From the NCBI GenBank assembly GCA_963576475.1, contig OY754978.1, positions 17,677,678 through 17,741,677 of the forward strand: a stretch of 64,000 nt of DNA, in the 5' to 3' direction. This document shows, one piece after another, positions 1 to 11,020 of this stretch. The DNA is from Molanna angustata (lineage: Eukaryota; Arthropoda; Insecta; Trichoptera; Molannidae). The notes under the pieces were generated by a model that was not told where the DNA came from, made no database searches, and worked only from the letters and a program-made list of their open reading frames with translations. Each line of letters starts with the position of its first letter. Position 1 is the first letter of the stretch. The translations under genes and the position numbers were made by a program.

Positions 1-170
1 CAGTTCTGTGATCTCCTTATTCCATTTTGGAAAATACCCTATGTCAATTTGTTCGTCTTACTATTCCTTCAACGAACCAATAATTTTTTAAATATATTCA
101 ACTATGAATATTTTTAGCAAAATTAAGTCAGTAAATTATCCCCTAGGTAAAATTCAATTAAAAAAAAGCA

Positions 171-182
171 GTATTATTTTTC
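171..182. repeat. 12-bp target-site duplication, left copy
   Basis: The 12 bases gtattatttttc here are repeated exactly at 1591-1602. They bracket the RTE-type element at 183-1590, as expected for target-primed insertion of a LINE. The left copy abuts the first base of element homology and the right copy follows the (ATGT)n tail directly. Confidence 0.85.
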
Positions 183-1590
183 AAATGCAGTTGTAGTTCC
201 TCTTTTCAAAGGGAAGGGATCAAAACTCGACTGCAAAAACTATAGAGCTATCAGCTTGTTAAGTTCGGTTGGCAAGATGTATGCAAGAATTATTGATAAG
301 AGAATACGCAAGATTACGAAATGCAAAATATGGGATGCGCAAGGTGCCTTTGTAGGGGGCAGAGGATGTATCGATCAAATTTTCTCTTTACGTATGGCTA
401 CAGAAAAGGTTCTGCATAAAAACCAGAAACTTTTCTGTGCGTTCATAGACCTAGAGAAGGCATATGATAAAGTGAATAGAGAAAAATTGTGGGATATCCT
501 ATCAATATATGGAGTGAAGAGCAAACTAATACGTGCCGTTGCGTCTCTGTATGAAAATAGTGGAGCCTGTGTCCGTGTCAACGATGCGTTGACAACATGG
601 TTCCCTATTAATAAAGGGGTGAAGCAAGGCTGCGTATTATCTCCATGGCTGTTCAATCTGTATATTGATCACTGCGTTAGGACATTGAAGAATGAAAATA
701 AAGGTCTGAAACTAAGTACTGTAAACGTACGTGATTTGATGTATGCAGATGACAAAGTGGTGATTGCTGAATGTGCGGATGAGCTGCAGTATTTAGTGAA
801 TAAAGTGTATGAAGGATGCCTGCAAAATGGACTGAGAATGAATGTTAGTAAATCTAAGATATTGGTATTTGAAAAGACTGAAAGTATAACTGCATGTATG
901 ATAAAAGTAGAGAACGAATGGCTAGAACAAGTTGAGGAATATATATATTTGGGGAGTATGTTTGAACGGAATGGAAGACCCGATAAAGATATTGAAAGAA
1001 GAGTTATGGCAGGGAATAGAATAAACGGAGCACTTAGACCAGTAATGTCCGACCCAAGCATCTCAAAGGAAGCCTAAATTGCATTACACAATGCAATTGT
1101 GGTGCCTACTCCGACGTATGCAAGTGAAACATGGACCTGGCAAAGAACACATGAAAGTAGAATAAATGCTGTAGAAATGAGATCACTAAAAAGAGTATGT
1201 AATAGAACGATATATGATAGAATAAAAAATGAGGACATAAGGAGAGAATTCAAGTTAAAGAAGGATATTATATGTAAAATGAAAGTGAATGCTTTAAGGT
1301 GGTTTGGACATATAGAAAGAATGAAAGATGAACGACTGACCAAAAAAATATACATGGGTGCTAGAGATGGAGTGAATAGCAGAGGTCGCCCCAGAAAGGG
1401 ATGGCATGACCATGTGAATGATATTTTGAAAGAAGGAAACATTAAAAGTTTGAACAATCGACGAGCATGTATGAGACGATGCATGGATGTAAAGGAAGCC
1501 TGAAATGTGTGCAAAAATAGAGAAGTATGGCGCTTGGTTCTCTCTGCTTACCCCGTAAGGGACATGGCGTGATGGTATGTATGTATGTAT
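183..1590 (+). mobile_element. RTE-type LINE, 5'-truncated, with TSD
   Basis: This is a LINE fragment inserted as a unit. It keeps the reverse transcriptase (from about the NYR-x-ISLLS motif onward) and the C-terminal region, then ends in 'gacatggcgtgatgg' followed by (ATGT)n, the short-tandem tail typical of RTE-group elements. The 5' half (endonuclease and N-terminal RT) is missing, the usual result of incomplete reverse transcription. Exact 12-bp direct repeats flank it (171-182 and 1591-1602). Related copies or fragments in the window are at 9715-10092, 44116-45062, 48707-49146, 55284-55340 and 61999-62100. Assignment to the RTE/Proto2 group rests on motif style only. Confidence 0.85.
184..1572 (+). 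pseudogene. RTE-type reverse transcriptase, broken by two stops
   Basis: The frame is continuous from about 184 to 1572 apart from two in-frame stops. Conserved RT blocks are visible: NYRAISLLS (near 235-261), the first catalytic Asp in FCAFIDLEKAYDKV (near 430-475), the NKGVKQGCVLSPWLF block (near 610-655) and the catalytic MYADDKV (near 740-760). After RT comes the usual RTE C-terminal region with ETWTWQ and RWFGHIERM. The stop at 1075-1077 (TAA) replaces the Lys of 'AKIA' seen in the copy at 44.5 kb; the stop at 1501-1503 (TGA) replaces the Arg of 'EARNVCKN' seen in the 49 kb copy. Both are single-base nonsense changes, so the copy is recent but dead. No initiator Met belongs to it. Confidence 0.88.
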
Positions 1591-1602
1591 GTATTATTTT
1601 TC
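1591..1602. repeat. 12-bp target-site duplication, right copy
   Basis: Exact match to 171-182, directly after the (ATGT)n tail of the RTE-type LINE. Confidence 0.85.
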
Positions 1603-1753
1603 GTTTATTTTTCACTGTTTAGTTCCCTGCATAATGTATCTGTCTGATATTTTTTTCATGAAAAAAGTTTGAATTTAACAAGACGTTATGTATGACTAGT
1701 AGACCCCAGCGTTACCCGTGCATTTATCAAAAGTACCGATAAATATCAAGAAA

Positions 1754-1942
1754 CCTGGGGGGCACGTCTGATCCGACCGACGAAATCAAAACCCTAGTGA
1801 TAACCCATATCATGGATATAATTAAAATATGGAGTTCTATGACATCTAAAGATATTATATAACTCCATATAATAATTATATCCATGATATGGATAATCAC
1901 TAGGGTTTTTTTTTCGCCGGTCGGACCAGACTTCTCCCCTGG
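1754..1942. repeat. Foldback element (about 83-bp inverted arms)
   Basis: The left arm 1754-1836 and right arm 1861-1942 are reverse complements with a few mismatches, around a 24-base loop (1837-1860). The arms include 'accctagtgat' and 'ccatatcatggatat' on one side and their complements on the other. The outer ends read cctgggg and cccctgg. It has the form of a foldback MITE with no coding capacity. No clear target duplication was seen. As RNA it would form a long hairpin. Confidence 0.8.
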
Positions 1943-2699
1943 TATATAAACGCCTAGGTGGAAAGGTTATGGGTTAAGGAACGAACTTGCCTCAATATTC
2001 TTTGTAAACTGGTTCAGACTGCAATAATTCCACCATATTCACTACGGGAGTTTATATGGTAGCCAGTGTGTATGTACTTCACTGACGTTAATTTATGCGT
2101 TAAAATGAAGCTGGTTTAATAGGGAAAAAATATGAATTAAGAGAATTATTCACCGTGGTGCAGTATGTTTAAATGACATTTATAAAGGCAATGAATTTTT
2201 TATCAACAAATGTTATGCAATAAAAAACGAACGCTGAAATTTGAACGCTGGTAGAAATAATTACATATATCCCCCCTTTATTCTTCTTTGCGTTAAGGGT
2301 GGTGAATATTTTTCATGGTCAAGCCAAGGCATTGGGATAGGAAATACCGGACTTTGTCTAAACAAGTCTGAGTAATGAATAGTTGCACTTGATAAAGCAA
2401 TGATTATTTTTTTAACATAATTGTTTTTTTAAGTGTGTTGAATTAAATTACATATTTTTTTAATATTTTTTTATTTTTTTAGTTCAATCTCCCAAAAACA
2501 CTCTTACAAAATTTCAACTTCCTAGGTATCATAGCTTCGTCGCTACAGCGGACACAGACATATCTGCACAAGCCGTCAGAAAAACAGATACTTTTTAATA
2601 AGATAAATAATATATTATTACCGATAGAGCTTGGGTAAAAAAGTTAAATATTTTTTATACTTTTACACTATTATTCGAGTGATATTTTTTGTATTCTAA
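1943..2699. other. Non-coding, nothing recognised
   Basis: AT-rich sequence with poly-T and poly-A runs. No exon-like stretch, repeat family or RNA gene could be identified. Confidence 0.5.
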
Positions 2700-3395
2700 G
2701 ATTGTACTAATTTTTGTTTCATTTGATTTGTAGGTAGAGGTTCAAATGACTTGTTTCTGAATATTTCTGTTTCATTTGATTTGTACATAGGTAGAGGTTC
2801 AAATGACGAGCAAGATTCAATACTATGTAGGTACCATAAAGATTCGTGTGATATTTTTGTATTCTGTGATTGGACTTATTTCTGTTTCATTTGATTTGTA
2901 GGTAGAGGTTCAAATGACGAACAAGATTCAATACTAGGTACATACCATTAAGATTCGTGTGATATTTTTGTATTCTATGATTGGACTAATTTCTGTTTCA
3001 TTTGATTTGTAGGTAGAGGTTCAAATGACGAGCAAGATTCAATATTAGGTACAATTAAGATTCGTGTGATATTTTTGTATTCTGTGATTGGACTTATTTC
3101 TGTTTCATTTGATTTGTACATAGGTAGAGGTTCAAATGACGAGCAAGATTCAATACTAGGTACCATTAAGATTTGTGTGATATTTTTGTATTCTGTGATT
3201 GGATTTATTTCAGTTTCATTTGATTTGTAGGAAGAAGTTCAAATGACGAGCAAGATTCAACACTAGATACTATAAAGATTCGTGCGATATTTTTGTATTC
3301 TGTGATTGGACTTATTCTTATTTCATTTCATTTGTAGGTAGAGGTTCAAATGACGAGCATGATTCAATACAAGATACAATTAAGATTCCCGTCGA
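2700..3395. repeat. Minisatellite, about 110-bp unit, about 6-7 copies
   Basis: The motif gtttcatttgatttgta recurs at about 2716, 2769, 2884, 2995, 3102, 3213 and (degenerate) 3320, giving a first short step of 53 and then steps of about 107-115 bases. Each unit also contains 'gtagaggttcaaatgac', 'gagcaagattcaata' and 'attcgtgtgatattt'. Units differ by small indels such as an optional 'cata' before 'ggtagagg'. The minus-strand reading frame across it is a by-product of the repeat. Confidence 0.85.
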
Positions 3396-4273
3396 GTAGT
3401 GTAAATCAGATATATTCGTGGAAGTTATATGACCAGTTATAATATGTACAGTATAATACCAACATACCGAGTCCATATTTGGCATACATCCAAGTTCCTA
3501 GAGATTGACTCCGTGTTGTACGCTTCATATATTTTATTATTTATTGTCGTTTGTTCACCACACTCAGATTCCTTATCGGCCGACTAAAATGGTCCAATAG
3601 ACAAACTCTTAAAATACAAAAAAATATATCTGCAGAGTTTTTCAAAAAATATACATTTGCCAACAAATAAATCTGATTCACAATATTTTATTTTTTTATA
3701 CTAGGTTCTTCTGTGAACGCTGCTTTTTATAGGTACTATTTTTTTAATTTGATACTTAATACGGCGTTTTTCATAGGAAATATTTAACATTCTTCCAAAA
3801 TGTCCATATCATCTCAACGTGTTTAAGTTCATTCTATTTTGACGTTTATTGGTGGAATTAAAGTATTGTATATGAATTTAAGTTACACATCATAATAATT
3901 TTTGAATAAGTTTAAATTATATGCAATTTGATTCTTTATACTACAAACTTCACTTTTTGAAAACTTGTTTCGTGTCAAATGAATTTAACAATATTTGAAG
4001 CAAATATAAAAATCAGGATATAACCAATTGGTACTTTAGTTGACTCTATATATCATTATTTTTTTTCATGAATCATATTAATCCAAATATTGATGAATAC
4101 AAAAATATAGGGTTTACTTACTATAAAAGTTTAATACTTAAGTTATACATAGTTTTAATTTAAACACATCTACTAACAAACAATCTAAATGTTAATGATT
4201 CTAAAGTTTTTGCGTTAACAGAGTAGAAATCCGTTTTAAAATTAATATATAAATATATACCAAAAGTATTTTT
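3396..4273. other. Non-coding, nothing recognised
   Basis: AT-rich with homopolymer runs; no gene, repeat unit or RNA identified by eye. Confidence 0.5.
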
Positions 4274-4385
4274 TCACAAAATTCGATTACAATGACCGAA
4301 ACTTTCTCCAAAGTGTCTCGGCATTGTCTCTTTCATTTTAGACCTTGATAATGCCGAGTTATATAAGCGAAACGCGAAATCGATC
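4274..4385. mobile_element. Head-to-head pair of PLE-like termini
   Basis: Two copies of one terminal motif diverge from a centre near 4335. On the plus strand 'ccttgataatgccgag' (4343-4358) is followed by gcGAAACG (GAAAC at 4369-4373). On the minus strand the motif reads 'gacaatgccgaga' followed by 'gaaagtttcggtcattg'. The minus-strand arm matches the single terminus at 23300-23380. The layout of a TTGANAA box, a short stem-loop and then GAAAC resembles the hammerhead-like ends of Penelope-like elements. No coding sequence is present. The PLE assignment is inference. Confidence 0.5.
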
Positions 4386-5452
4386 CGGCCGTTCAGTGAC
4401 ATACACACGTACAGAAGAATTGTATAAAATTAATGAATCTTCTGTTTCGCATTTTTTTGTAGGTAGGTACCTATATCTCAAAGTTATACTAATAAAAAAT
4501 AAAAAAAATATCAAAGTTATACTTATAAAAAAAAAACAAAGTTATACTGTCTGTATAACACCAGGCGTGCCTACATTTTTGACAGGTTTTTTATTTACTT
4601 ATTATTTCTACTGTTACTATTTTTACTTGAATTGTAAATAAAAACCATCAAGGATCCCACACAAATATACCCAAAAAAAAACCTTTCAGAAAAAATGACA
4701 ATATTTCCACAATATTAAGTTACAAATTGAATGTGAGTAGGTACTACTCAATGCTTTTAACGTTATAATTATACCTTCGACATAAATATTATATGTTCAT
4801 GTAGGTCTAAAGGACGTTTCAATTTGGTTTGGTTTAGAATTATTTCAGGGCTTTATGAGCAATTGGATTATACCGAAAATATCTTCGATACGATACAATA
4901 CATCATGTAGGTTAGTTGTGATGTGGCTATAACGATTCCATAGCGTTTTGTAGACATCCCAAAACGCTTTGTGAGGTTTTGCCGACTCGCCAGTGACATA
5001 TGGGGTATTAATTCACACGCCGCCTCTAACTGAATTTACAAAATGACGAACGTATCGTCGGTTTTTCGCATCTGTATGTATGCCTATAATATACATACAT
5101 ACGTTATGCTAAACAAACAATATTTCAATTAGACGAAAGATTTACGACATCCCTTACGATACAAATGATTATTTATACAAAGAGACTGTATCTTGGCGCG
5201 AGAGCAATAAAATCTACGATTTTACGTTATTTATTGTGACCAAGTACCTAACGATAAATGAAACAATAATTTAAATTGAATATCGTCTGATTGAAATCTC
5301 AACCAATGTCTTCCAAAGTATGTATATAAGGAAGTAACACTTATTTTTATTTTATTTTATTTAAACCTAACAAACATACAGTCATACAAACAAATATTAC
5401 AACAAATTCAATTTTAACAATATATCATAGACCAATTTTGTTTGCGGATATT
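4386..5452. other. Non-coding, nothing recognised
   Basis: The longest plus-strand frame (4345-4641, 98 codons) is low-complexity Lys/Ile/Tyr-rich sequence made by A/T runs and shows no family motif. The segment 5334-5440 looks like an old retroelement tail (TTTTATTTTATTTTA then 'aacctaacaaacatac') but I cannot place it. Confidence 0.4.
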
Positions 5453-5850
5453 ATTTATTTATTTATTTATTTATTTATACACTTTTTTGTACATACACAA
5501 TATTACATAGTACAAATGGCGGACATATTGCCTAGAGGCAATTTCTTCCAGTCAACCATCTGAGATCAATAGTACAAAACATAGTTTCGGCATATACATA
5601 ATAACACAATAACACAACCAGTATAATACAGCAAATCAAAAGTGAGAAATTACACAAATTTAGAAAGGAGAGGAAAATCAAAAAGGGAAGGGAGAGGATG
5701 AGGAGCGATCAAATATGATGGAAAGTGAAATTGGGACATGTGTTCGTTATGGAATTGAGAGGAAGAGCGAGCATTTAAGACGAGATTTGAAAATTGGAAG
5801 TGATGTGGCAGTTCTAATATCAAATGTTAAATTGTTCCACAGCAATTATT
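5453..5850 (-). mobile_element. LINE 3' end with (AAAT)n tail
   Basis: Read on the minus strand this ends in (AAAT)n (plus strand (TTTA)n at about 5453-5478), preceded by a 3' UTR with 'ggttgactggaagaaattg' and 'ccgccatttgta', a UTR style I associate with lepidopteran CR1/Jockey-group LINEs. A degenerate stretch near 5745-5850 (minus) resembles the 'LPxxFKSRL' C-terminus of such elements. It is 5'-truncated and non-coding. Confidence 0.55.
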
Positions 5851-5989
5851 ACATTATCTTTTTAGGCTGCACAGTGTAAAACAAATTGCTATTTAGAATT
5901 TAGTAGGTACTCAAAATTCAGAATAAAAAGGACAAAAAGAGAGAAAGGAAGATTGTGGAACTCGCAGTCAAAAAGGACAAAGCAGGAAT

Positions 5990-6303
5990 CAGCTACCGTA
6001 AACCTCTAAGGGTCTCAGAGATGGTATTCTTATATTTTATTTTAGTATGTCTAAAAATATCAACATTTTTTAAAAAAACATTATAAATGTTACATGCCCT
6101 TTGGATGAATGAATTTTGGACATAGTTAGTTCTGCAGAGAGGCAATCTAAAAGTAAGATTATTTGTTCTAGTACTACGAAAGGGACAGTTAATTGGAAGA
6201 CTCCCAACAAGAGACTCAGAGTCAACGGCATCATCAATAATTTTATGTAGGTATGTCATGTCTGCAATGGTACGTCTATTTTCTAATGATGTTATCTTAT
6301 GTA
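5990..6303 (-). pseudogene. CR1/Jockey-group ORF2, C-terminal fragment
   Basis: On the minus strand the frame reads LENRRTIADMTYLHKIIDDAVDS, then RTNYVQNSFIQRACNIYN. It aligns by eye with the C-terminus of the complete LINE in this window (CYLHKIVNGGVDS ... RTNYSRNSFVNRACYCYN, about 17865-18050). No RT or endonuclease domain remains. It is a 5'-truncated relic of the same or a closely related family; its 3' boundary with the neighbouring LINE tail is unclear. Confidence 0.7.
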
Positions 6304-6329
6304 AGTATATACCTAATTTATTTACCCAA

Positions 6330-6545
6330 AATTTCTAACCACTCAAATCTAAAATTGGACATTAAATTTAATTTACAACGTAGATTTTCATGCTTAGTAT
6401 CAAGATTATTATCCCCTCAAGTCAAAATTGTTTAAAAGTACATATTAAGATGAGTCTGTGACAGCACAAGATTTTGCCATTTGGCAATAAGCACACCATT
6501 GTATACATGTGCTCAAAAAGTTTTAAATAAATAAATGAATAAACA
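6330..6545 (+). mobile_element. Probable LINE 3' UTR with AAAT-rich tail
   Basis: The segment has 'ttgccatttggcaataagc' and ends in 'taaataaataaatgaataaa', like a LINE 3' UTR plus tail on the plus strand. No coding motif is preserved, so family assignment is weak. Confidence 0.35.
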
Positions 6546-6644
6546 GATCAAGTAATCCAGAGGACGAGGGTTGGATTTTGAACGTATTCTTTTTAAGTGT
6601 AGCAAGGCTTATGCGTAAGGATACACGCATGTGTTGTGTTTTCG

Positions 6645-6852
6645 TCGGCATTCATGGCTCAGTTGGTTAGGTATCTGACTGCTGATCCAAAGGATCCGGG
6701 TTCGATTCCCGGTGGAGACACAGTTTTTAATTATGTTTTCAGTATGGATCTGTGAGAAGATTAAAATCGTTAGTCTCCAGAATTTGGCATTTTGTAATTG
6801 GGTGCGTGTTAAATTAATATTTGACATAGAAGCTGTTAGTTGCCCGAGAAGT
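6645..6852 (+). mobile_element. tRNA-derived SINE, copy A
   Basis: The 5' head keeps RNA polymerase III internal promoter boxes: box A TGGCTCAGTTGG (6655-6666) and box B GGTTCGATTCC (6699-6709). A non-tRNA body follows with 'cacagtttttaatta', 'gtctccagaa', 'gggtgcgtgtt' and 'gttgcccgagaa'. The same body is at 49192-49390 and, without the head, at 50139-50303, so this is a dispersed SINE and not a tRNA gene. The spacing and missing acceptor stem argue against a functional tRNA. Confidence 0.85.
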
Positions 6853-8939
6853 AAAATAGGCTAGGTAAGACTGGGTACGGTTGTGCCAAGTAACGATTGT
6901 GACAGTCGTCATGTTGGCGTATCACAAATTACATTATGCAACATTTCATATCTTTTTACTTGCCAAGTATTGTTGTTGTAGACTGAGGTTATAATATTTG
7001 GTAAGAACGCTCCTACCTATTAATTTATATGTATTTATTTTTTTATACCTATAAATTATTTTCTTTATTTTCTCATATTTTTCGTATTTATATGTCTTCC
7101 ACTTTTATTTTATTATTTTTATTTTTTTATTTATTTTTATAAAATAGTGATGATATAATATATTTTTTTATATTTTCATTTTAAATCGTTATCTGATGTT
7201 ATTAACAAAATAATTTTGTCTTTATATACCTACCCACAGACAGGCTTTACCAAATCTTAAATAAATATTACTTTCGATAATTAAAGCGATTTTAGACAAT
7301 TTTGATGTATTTTTGAATCTGTCCCTACCTAAGCACTGTACCAACCGCCCCTAGGATGTGGTCAGTTGTGATATTTTTTATATTTTTTTAATATCCTTCT
7401 GAGTTAACCATTGTACTTTGGGTCAGATTTATATGTTAATTAATGTACACGTTACTATAAAAATCACATTTCTTCCTGTTAACAAATATACTTACCAAAT
7501 CGTGGGCGATCAAATGAAAATTGTAACAAACGCACTTTGGTTACCACACATTGTGGGATATTGCGAAACGGTAAGCATGTAAATTTTTTTTCTATTATTT
7601 ATTCGTTATCGAGGTCAATGTAGTTATTTCATTCGTTTAAGTCATACCTGACTACAAAGATATTTTACTACGGAACCGTAATTTAGGTCTGTTATTTCCT
7701 AAAAGAAGGATCATTTTACTAAAATATTAACAACGTGTGATAAAAAAACTTTATTTACGATTATTATCATCTGTTTAACCTAAGATCAGCTATGGCATTT
7801 TAATGAATACTGTTCATTAATCCCATTCAGCAAAGGATTAATATGCCGATAAATTGGACAGAAATGTACCAAAATAAACTATGTAAATAATCAAAAGTGT
7901 TGGATTGGATTATAAATTATTATACATCTGGTTGCATAAAGAGCTTGGGTAACTTTGTAAGGTTGTGATAAGCTTTTATAAAAATTGTCACTAGGGTCAA
8001 AACTTAAAAAAAAGAAGATGCAAAAATGCAAGGAAAAGGCAAGGGACTTCGCAAAAAAAACTAAAAAATAGGTATGGCTATCACTCCCATTGTACTATGG
8101 CCATCTATAACGGACACTCCGGGAGAGATGGCCAATTGAACTTTTTTTTGTTATTTTTTTTCATCATTTGTTTCTTTTTATGATTGTATCTCTACCAAAG
8201 AATTTTGTTTAAAATTGAATAAAGTTTTTAATACAACTATCAAAGGAGTATTATTTACTATAACTAAGGAAAAAAATGTGTTTAAAAAAACTATGGCCAA
8301 CTACCCCAGACTAACCCTAATGCATCTATATAAAAAATGTTATTTTACTGTTAATTTCCCGGAAATAAAATAAAATAAAAATAATCCTTCTGATCAAACT
8401 AATAGATAAAACATGTAGGTACCCCCAAAATATAATATTTCTTCCTCTTGCACATAGCTTCAACTGTAGCAAATTCGACTGGAGTAACAATTCAGCAACA
8501 AATTAATAAATAAACAAACATAACAAAAATAAATGAATACATTTTTCTAAAATAAATTGAAAATTACAATTTAAAACATTTATCGAAACTTATTTAAACT
8601 TTTAAACTCTGTTGTAATTTGGGTTATCAATATAATCATTTTATTCAATTAATTCTCCTAACTTTCAAAAATTACAAACTTACACATACATATTATTATA
8701 ATTTTAACTGTTTTGACGTCAAAAACAGTAAGGTATTATTTTTGCATCAACTAAATAAAATTCAATTTTACCTAACGCTCAGCCGGAAACCCATAGTTTT
8801 AAATGAATACTTTGTTTGAAATATAAAATTGTTAAATTTCATCAAATACACAAATCGAGAATAAACAGAGGTCTAACTTATCGGGAAGTAAGTTAAAAAT
8901 CGATTGCAATATTAAAGTACCTACAGATAAAACAGACAA
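6853..8939. other. Non-coding, nothing recognised
   Basis: About 2 kb of AT-rich sequence with many T and A homopolymers. No exon, repeat family or RNA gene could be supported. The 66-codon frame at 8619-8819 is low-complexity with no family motif. Confidence 0.5.
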
Positions 8940-9208
8940 GTTTGACAAGACTTTTTGTGCCACCCAACTACATAAGGGGTAGAGGTCATAATCTTCTGAA
9001 CGTCCCCCATTCCAGAACGGATGTAGTGGCCCGCAGCACTCTGGTGCGCATTATGGAAAAAATAAACTCACTCTCGGACGAGGTAGATATTTTCCATTGG
9101 AATATAAGGCGCTTTAAATCGTACCTTAAACAGAGGTAGCCGTCATCGAACCGCACATCACACCATAATTGGCAGCAGCTGTCGTGTGATAACGAAAAAA
9201 AAAAAAAA
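8940..9208 (+). pseudogene. Non-LTR element, C-terminal fragment with poly(A)
   Basis: The frame 8942-9139 reads RLFVPPNYIRGRGHNLLN, then PHSRTDVVARSTLVRIM and 'DEVDIFHWNIRRFKSYL'. That is the style of the extreme C-terminus of CR1/Jockey-group ORF2 (RTN/RTD box followed by a short helix). A short 3' UTR and a run of about 16 A follow (around 9195-9210). It is heavily 5'-truncated with no catalytic domain. Confidence 0.6.
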
Positions 9209-9210
9209 AA

Positions 9211-9714
9211 GTATTGTATTGTATATATTTTATTTAGATGTAAAAAAAATACAATTTCTTACATCTAGTGTGGTTAAAGAAAATGGGGTAGTAAAAATGA
9301 GCACATAGTATTTTTTATTATTAATGTCCATTTGATTAACTAAAACGATTTATTTGTTAAAGAATATAATTTATTTTTTTAATTTTTATATTTTTTATTT
9401 ACGGGGAAAAACCAGCAACTTCTATAATATTACAAAAAATATACATCTATAGTACCTAATAAAGCAATGATAATGTTGTGCATGATAGAGAAGAAACCAC
9501 TAAGTAGATTCTACGAAATTATCATAAGGTGTCATAGAGAATAACAATATAAAAAGAACAAACTAGAAATTCAAAAATGAACAATAATTAGAAAATGCAC
9601 AAAAATTAAAGAAAAAAATGTGAAAGATAGCAACACAAATAAAAAAAACACAAAAATGGAAATAGAATATGTAAATAAATGTTTTTCAGCATTTATTCTA
9701 CTGAATACCAATTA
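9211..9714. other. Non-coding, nothing recognised
   Basis: AT-rich, A-rich sequence without recognisable features. Confidence 0.5.
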
Positions 9715-10092
9715 AGTAAAAAACATGCTGTAGAAATAAGAACACAAAGAAGAGTAGGTATGTAAAAAACGAGAACAGAGAGAATGCAAGTTACAAAAAG
9801 AAAATTATAAATAGGTAAAATAAAAGTGAATGGCTTATATGGTCCTTTGGACATATTGCAAGAATAAATGACGAACGACTCACCATGGGTGTAACAGATA
9901 AAGTGACTAGTATGGGCCGCCCCATGAAGGGTGGCATGGCCATATGAATGATATTTTGAAAGAAGAAAACATAAGAAGCTTGAACAGTCTACGAGCATGT
10001 ATGAGACGATGCATGGATGTAAACTTAGCCAGGAATGTGTACTAAAATTATCCTGTAAAGGACATGGCGTGATGGTTTGTATGTAGGTATAC
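9715..10092 (+). pseudogene. Degenerate RTE-type LINE C-terminus
   Basis: This is homologous to 1150-1590 on the same strand: 'catgctgtagaaataag', 'tggtcctttggacatattgc' (W-FGHI), 'gggccgccccatgaaggg' (GRPxKG), 'gagcatgtatgagacgatgc' and the terminal 'gacatggcgtgatgg' plus a GTAT-like tail. Several indels destroy the frame. An old, 5'-truncated copy. Confidence 0.8.
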
Positions 10093-10203
10093 AAAAAATA
10101 TAGAGGTATTTTTATTATAAAGAGTATAGAATGGAAGGGCCAAAATTTGATATTATTGTCTAATGAACTGTATGTTCAAGTTTTATTTTAAAACATCTTA
10201 ATG

Positions 10204-10566
10204 CTCAAACTACTCAGAGTCAAACTTCAAAAATCCGGAATATATAAAATTACCTGCGAAGAATGTAATGCTCAATACATAGGCCAAACAGGGAGAGCCT
10301 TCAACACACGTTTTGAAGAACATAAAAGAGCGTACAAGTATAAAAAATAAGAAACATCACAATTTGCCAAACATCTCATCCACAATAACCATCATATTAC
10401 AGACAACAATAAACCAATCCCGCTACAATTTTGTAACAAAGGACTAAAATTAAACATACTAGAACAATTAGAAATTAACAAGAATCTGAACAATAATATC
10501 ATCAACGAACAGATTAACACATATAGCTCTCCTTTACTTAATATTTTCAAACCTAATAATGTATAA
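10204..10566 (+). pseudogene. Penelope-like element GIY-YIG endonuclease domain (fragment)
   Basis: The frame opens at about 10204 with no Met and ends at 10564-10566, with one internal stop at 10348-10350. It reads SGIYKITCEECNAQYIGQTG, then R-x-x-EHKRA, and after the stop 'SQFAKHLIHNNH' and 'LNILEQLEI'. This is the GIY-YIG nuclease signature (GIY plus YIG, a following Arg, His of EH, and Glu of LE). In Penelope-like retroelements this domain lies C-terminal to the reverse transcriptase and is thought to nick the target. No RT is found upstream, so the copy is 5'-truncated. A PLE origin is supported by the terminal fold at 11021-11061. Confidence 0.8.
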
Positions 10567-10940
10567 TGTATAGTTAGATATTATCTCATAGTGTATATTT
10601 TATCTTATATGTTTAGTAAGTAGGTATCTAGATTGCCAAAAAGTGGGTATATCCCACAGATGAATATCCCCTACAGCTGCAACACGACCTAGAAGAGATT
10701 AGGACTAGATATAATATTTTAACTATAACAACCATCCACCCCAAAGCAAATAATGTATAATGTAAGATATTATTTCAACGTGTATTTTTCTCATATTTAG
10801 TAAGTAGATACCTAGGCAATAAAAGTGGGTATATCCCAAAGATGACAATTCCCCACAGCTGCAATTAGGTACATATGTTCAGGTAAGAACGAGAGATTAG
10901 GACTGGATATAATACTTAAACTGTAACAACCACCCACCCT
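10551..10940 (+). repeat. Duplicated PLE 3' non-coding unit (two copies)
   Basis: Two diverged direct copies of about 190-200 bp follow the GIY-YIG frame (about 10551-10742 and 10743-10940). Each holds 'aataatgtataatgta', 'tttagtaagtag', 'agtgggtatatccca', 'cacagctgcaa' or 'tacagctgcaa', and 'gagattaggact'. This may be a local tandem duplication of the PLE UTR. Confidence 0.7.
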
Positions 10941-11020
10941 CTCACCTCCCCCCTTTTTTGCTTTGTATAAATTTCATCTAATGTAATAGTATATAAGAAA
11001 AAACCACACCATGTACTTCA

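Noticed and set aside
6655..6730. Possible tRNA genes at 6.65, 49.2 and 45.7 kb
   Set aside because: Box A and B are present but there is no complete acceptor stem, and non-tRNA bodies follow that are shared between loci. They are SINE heads.
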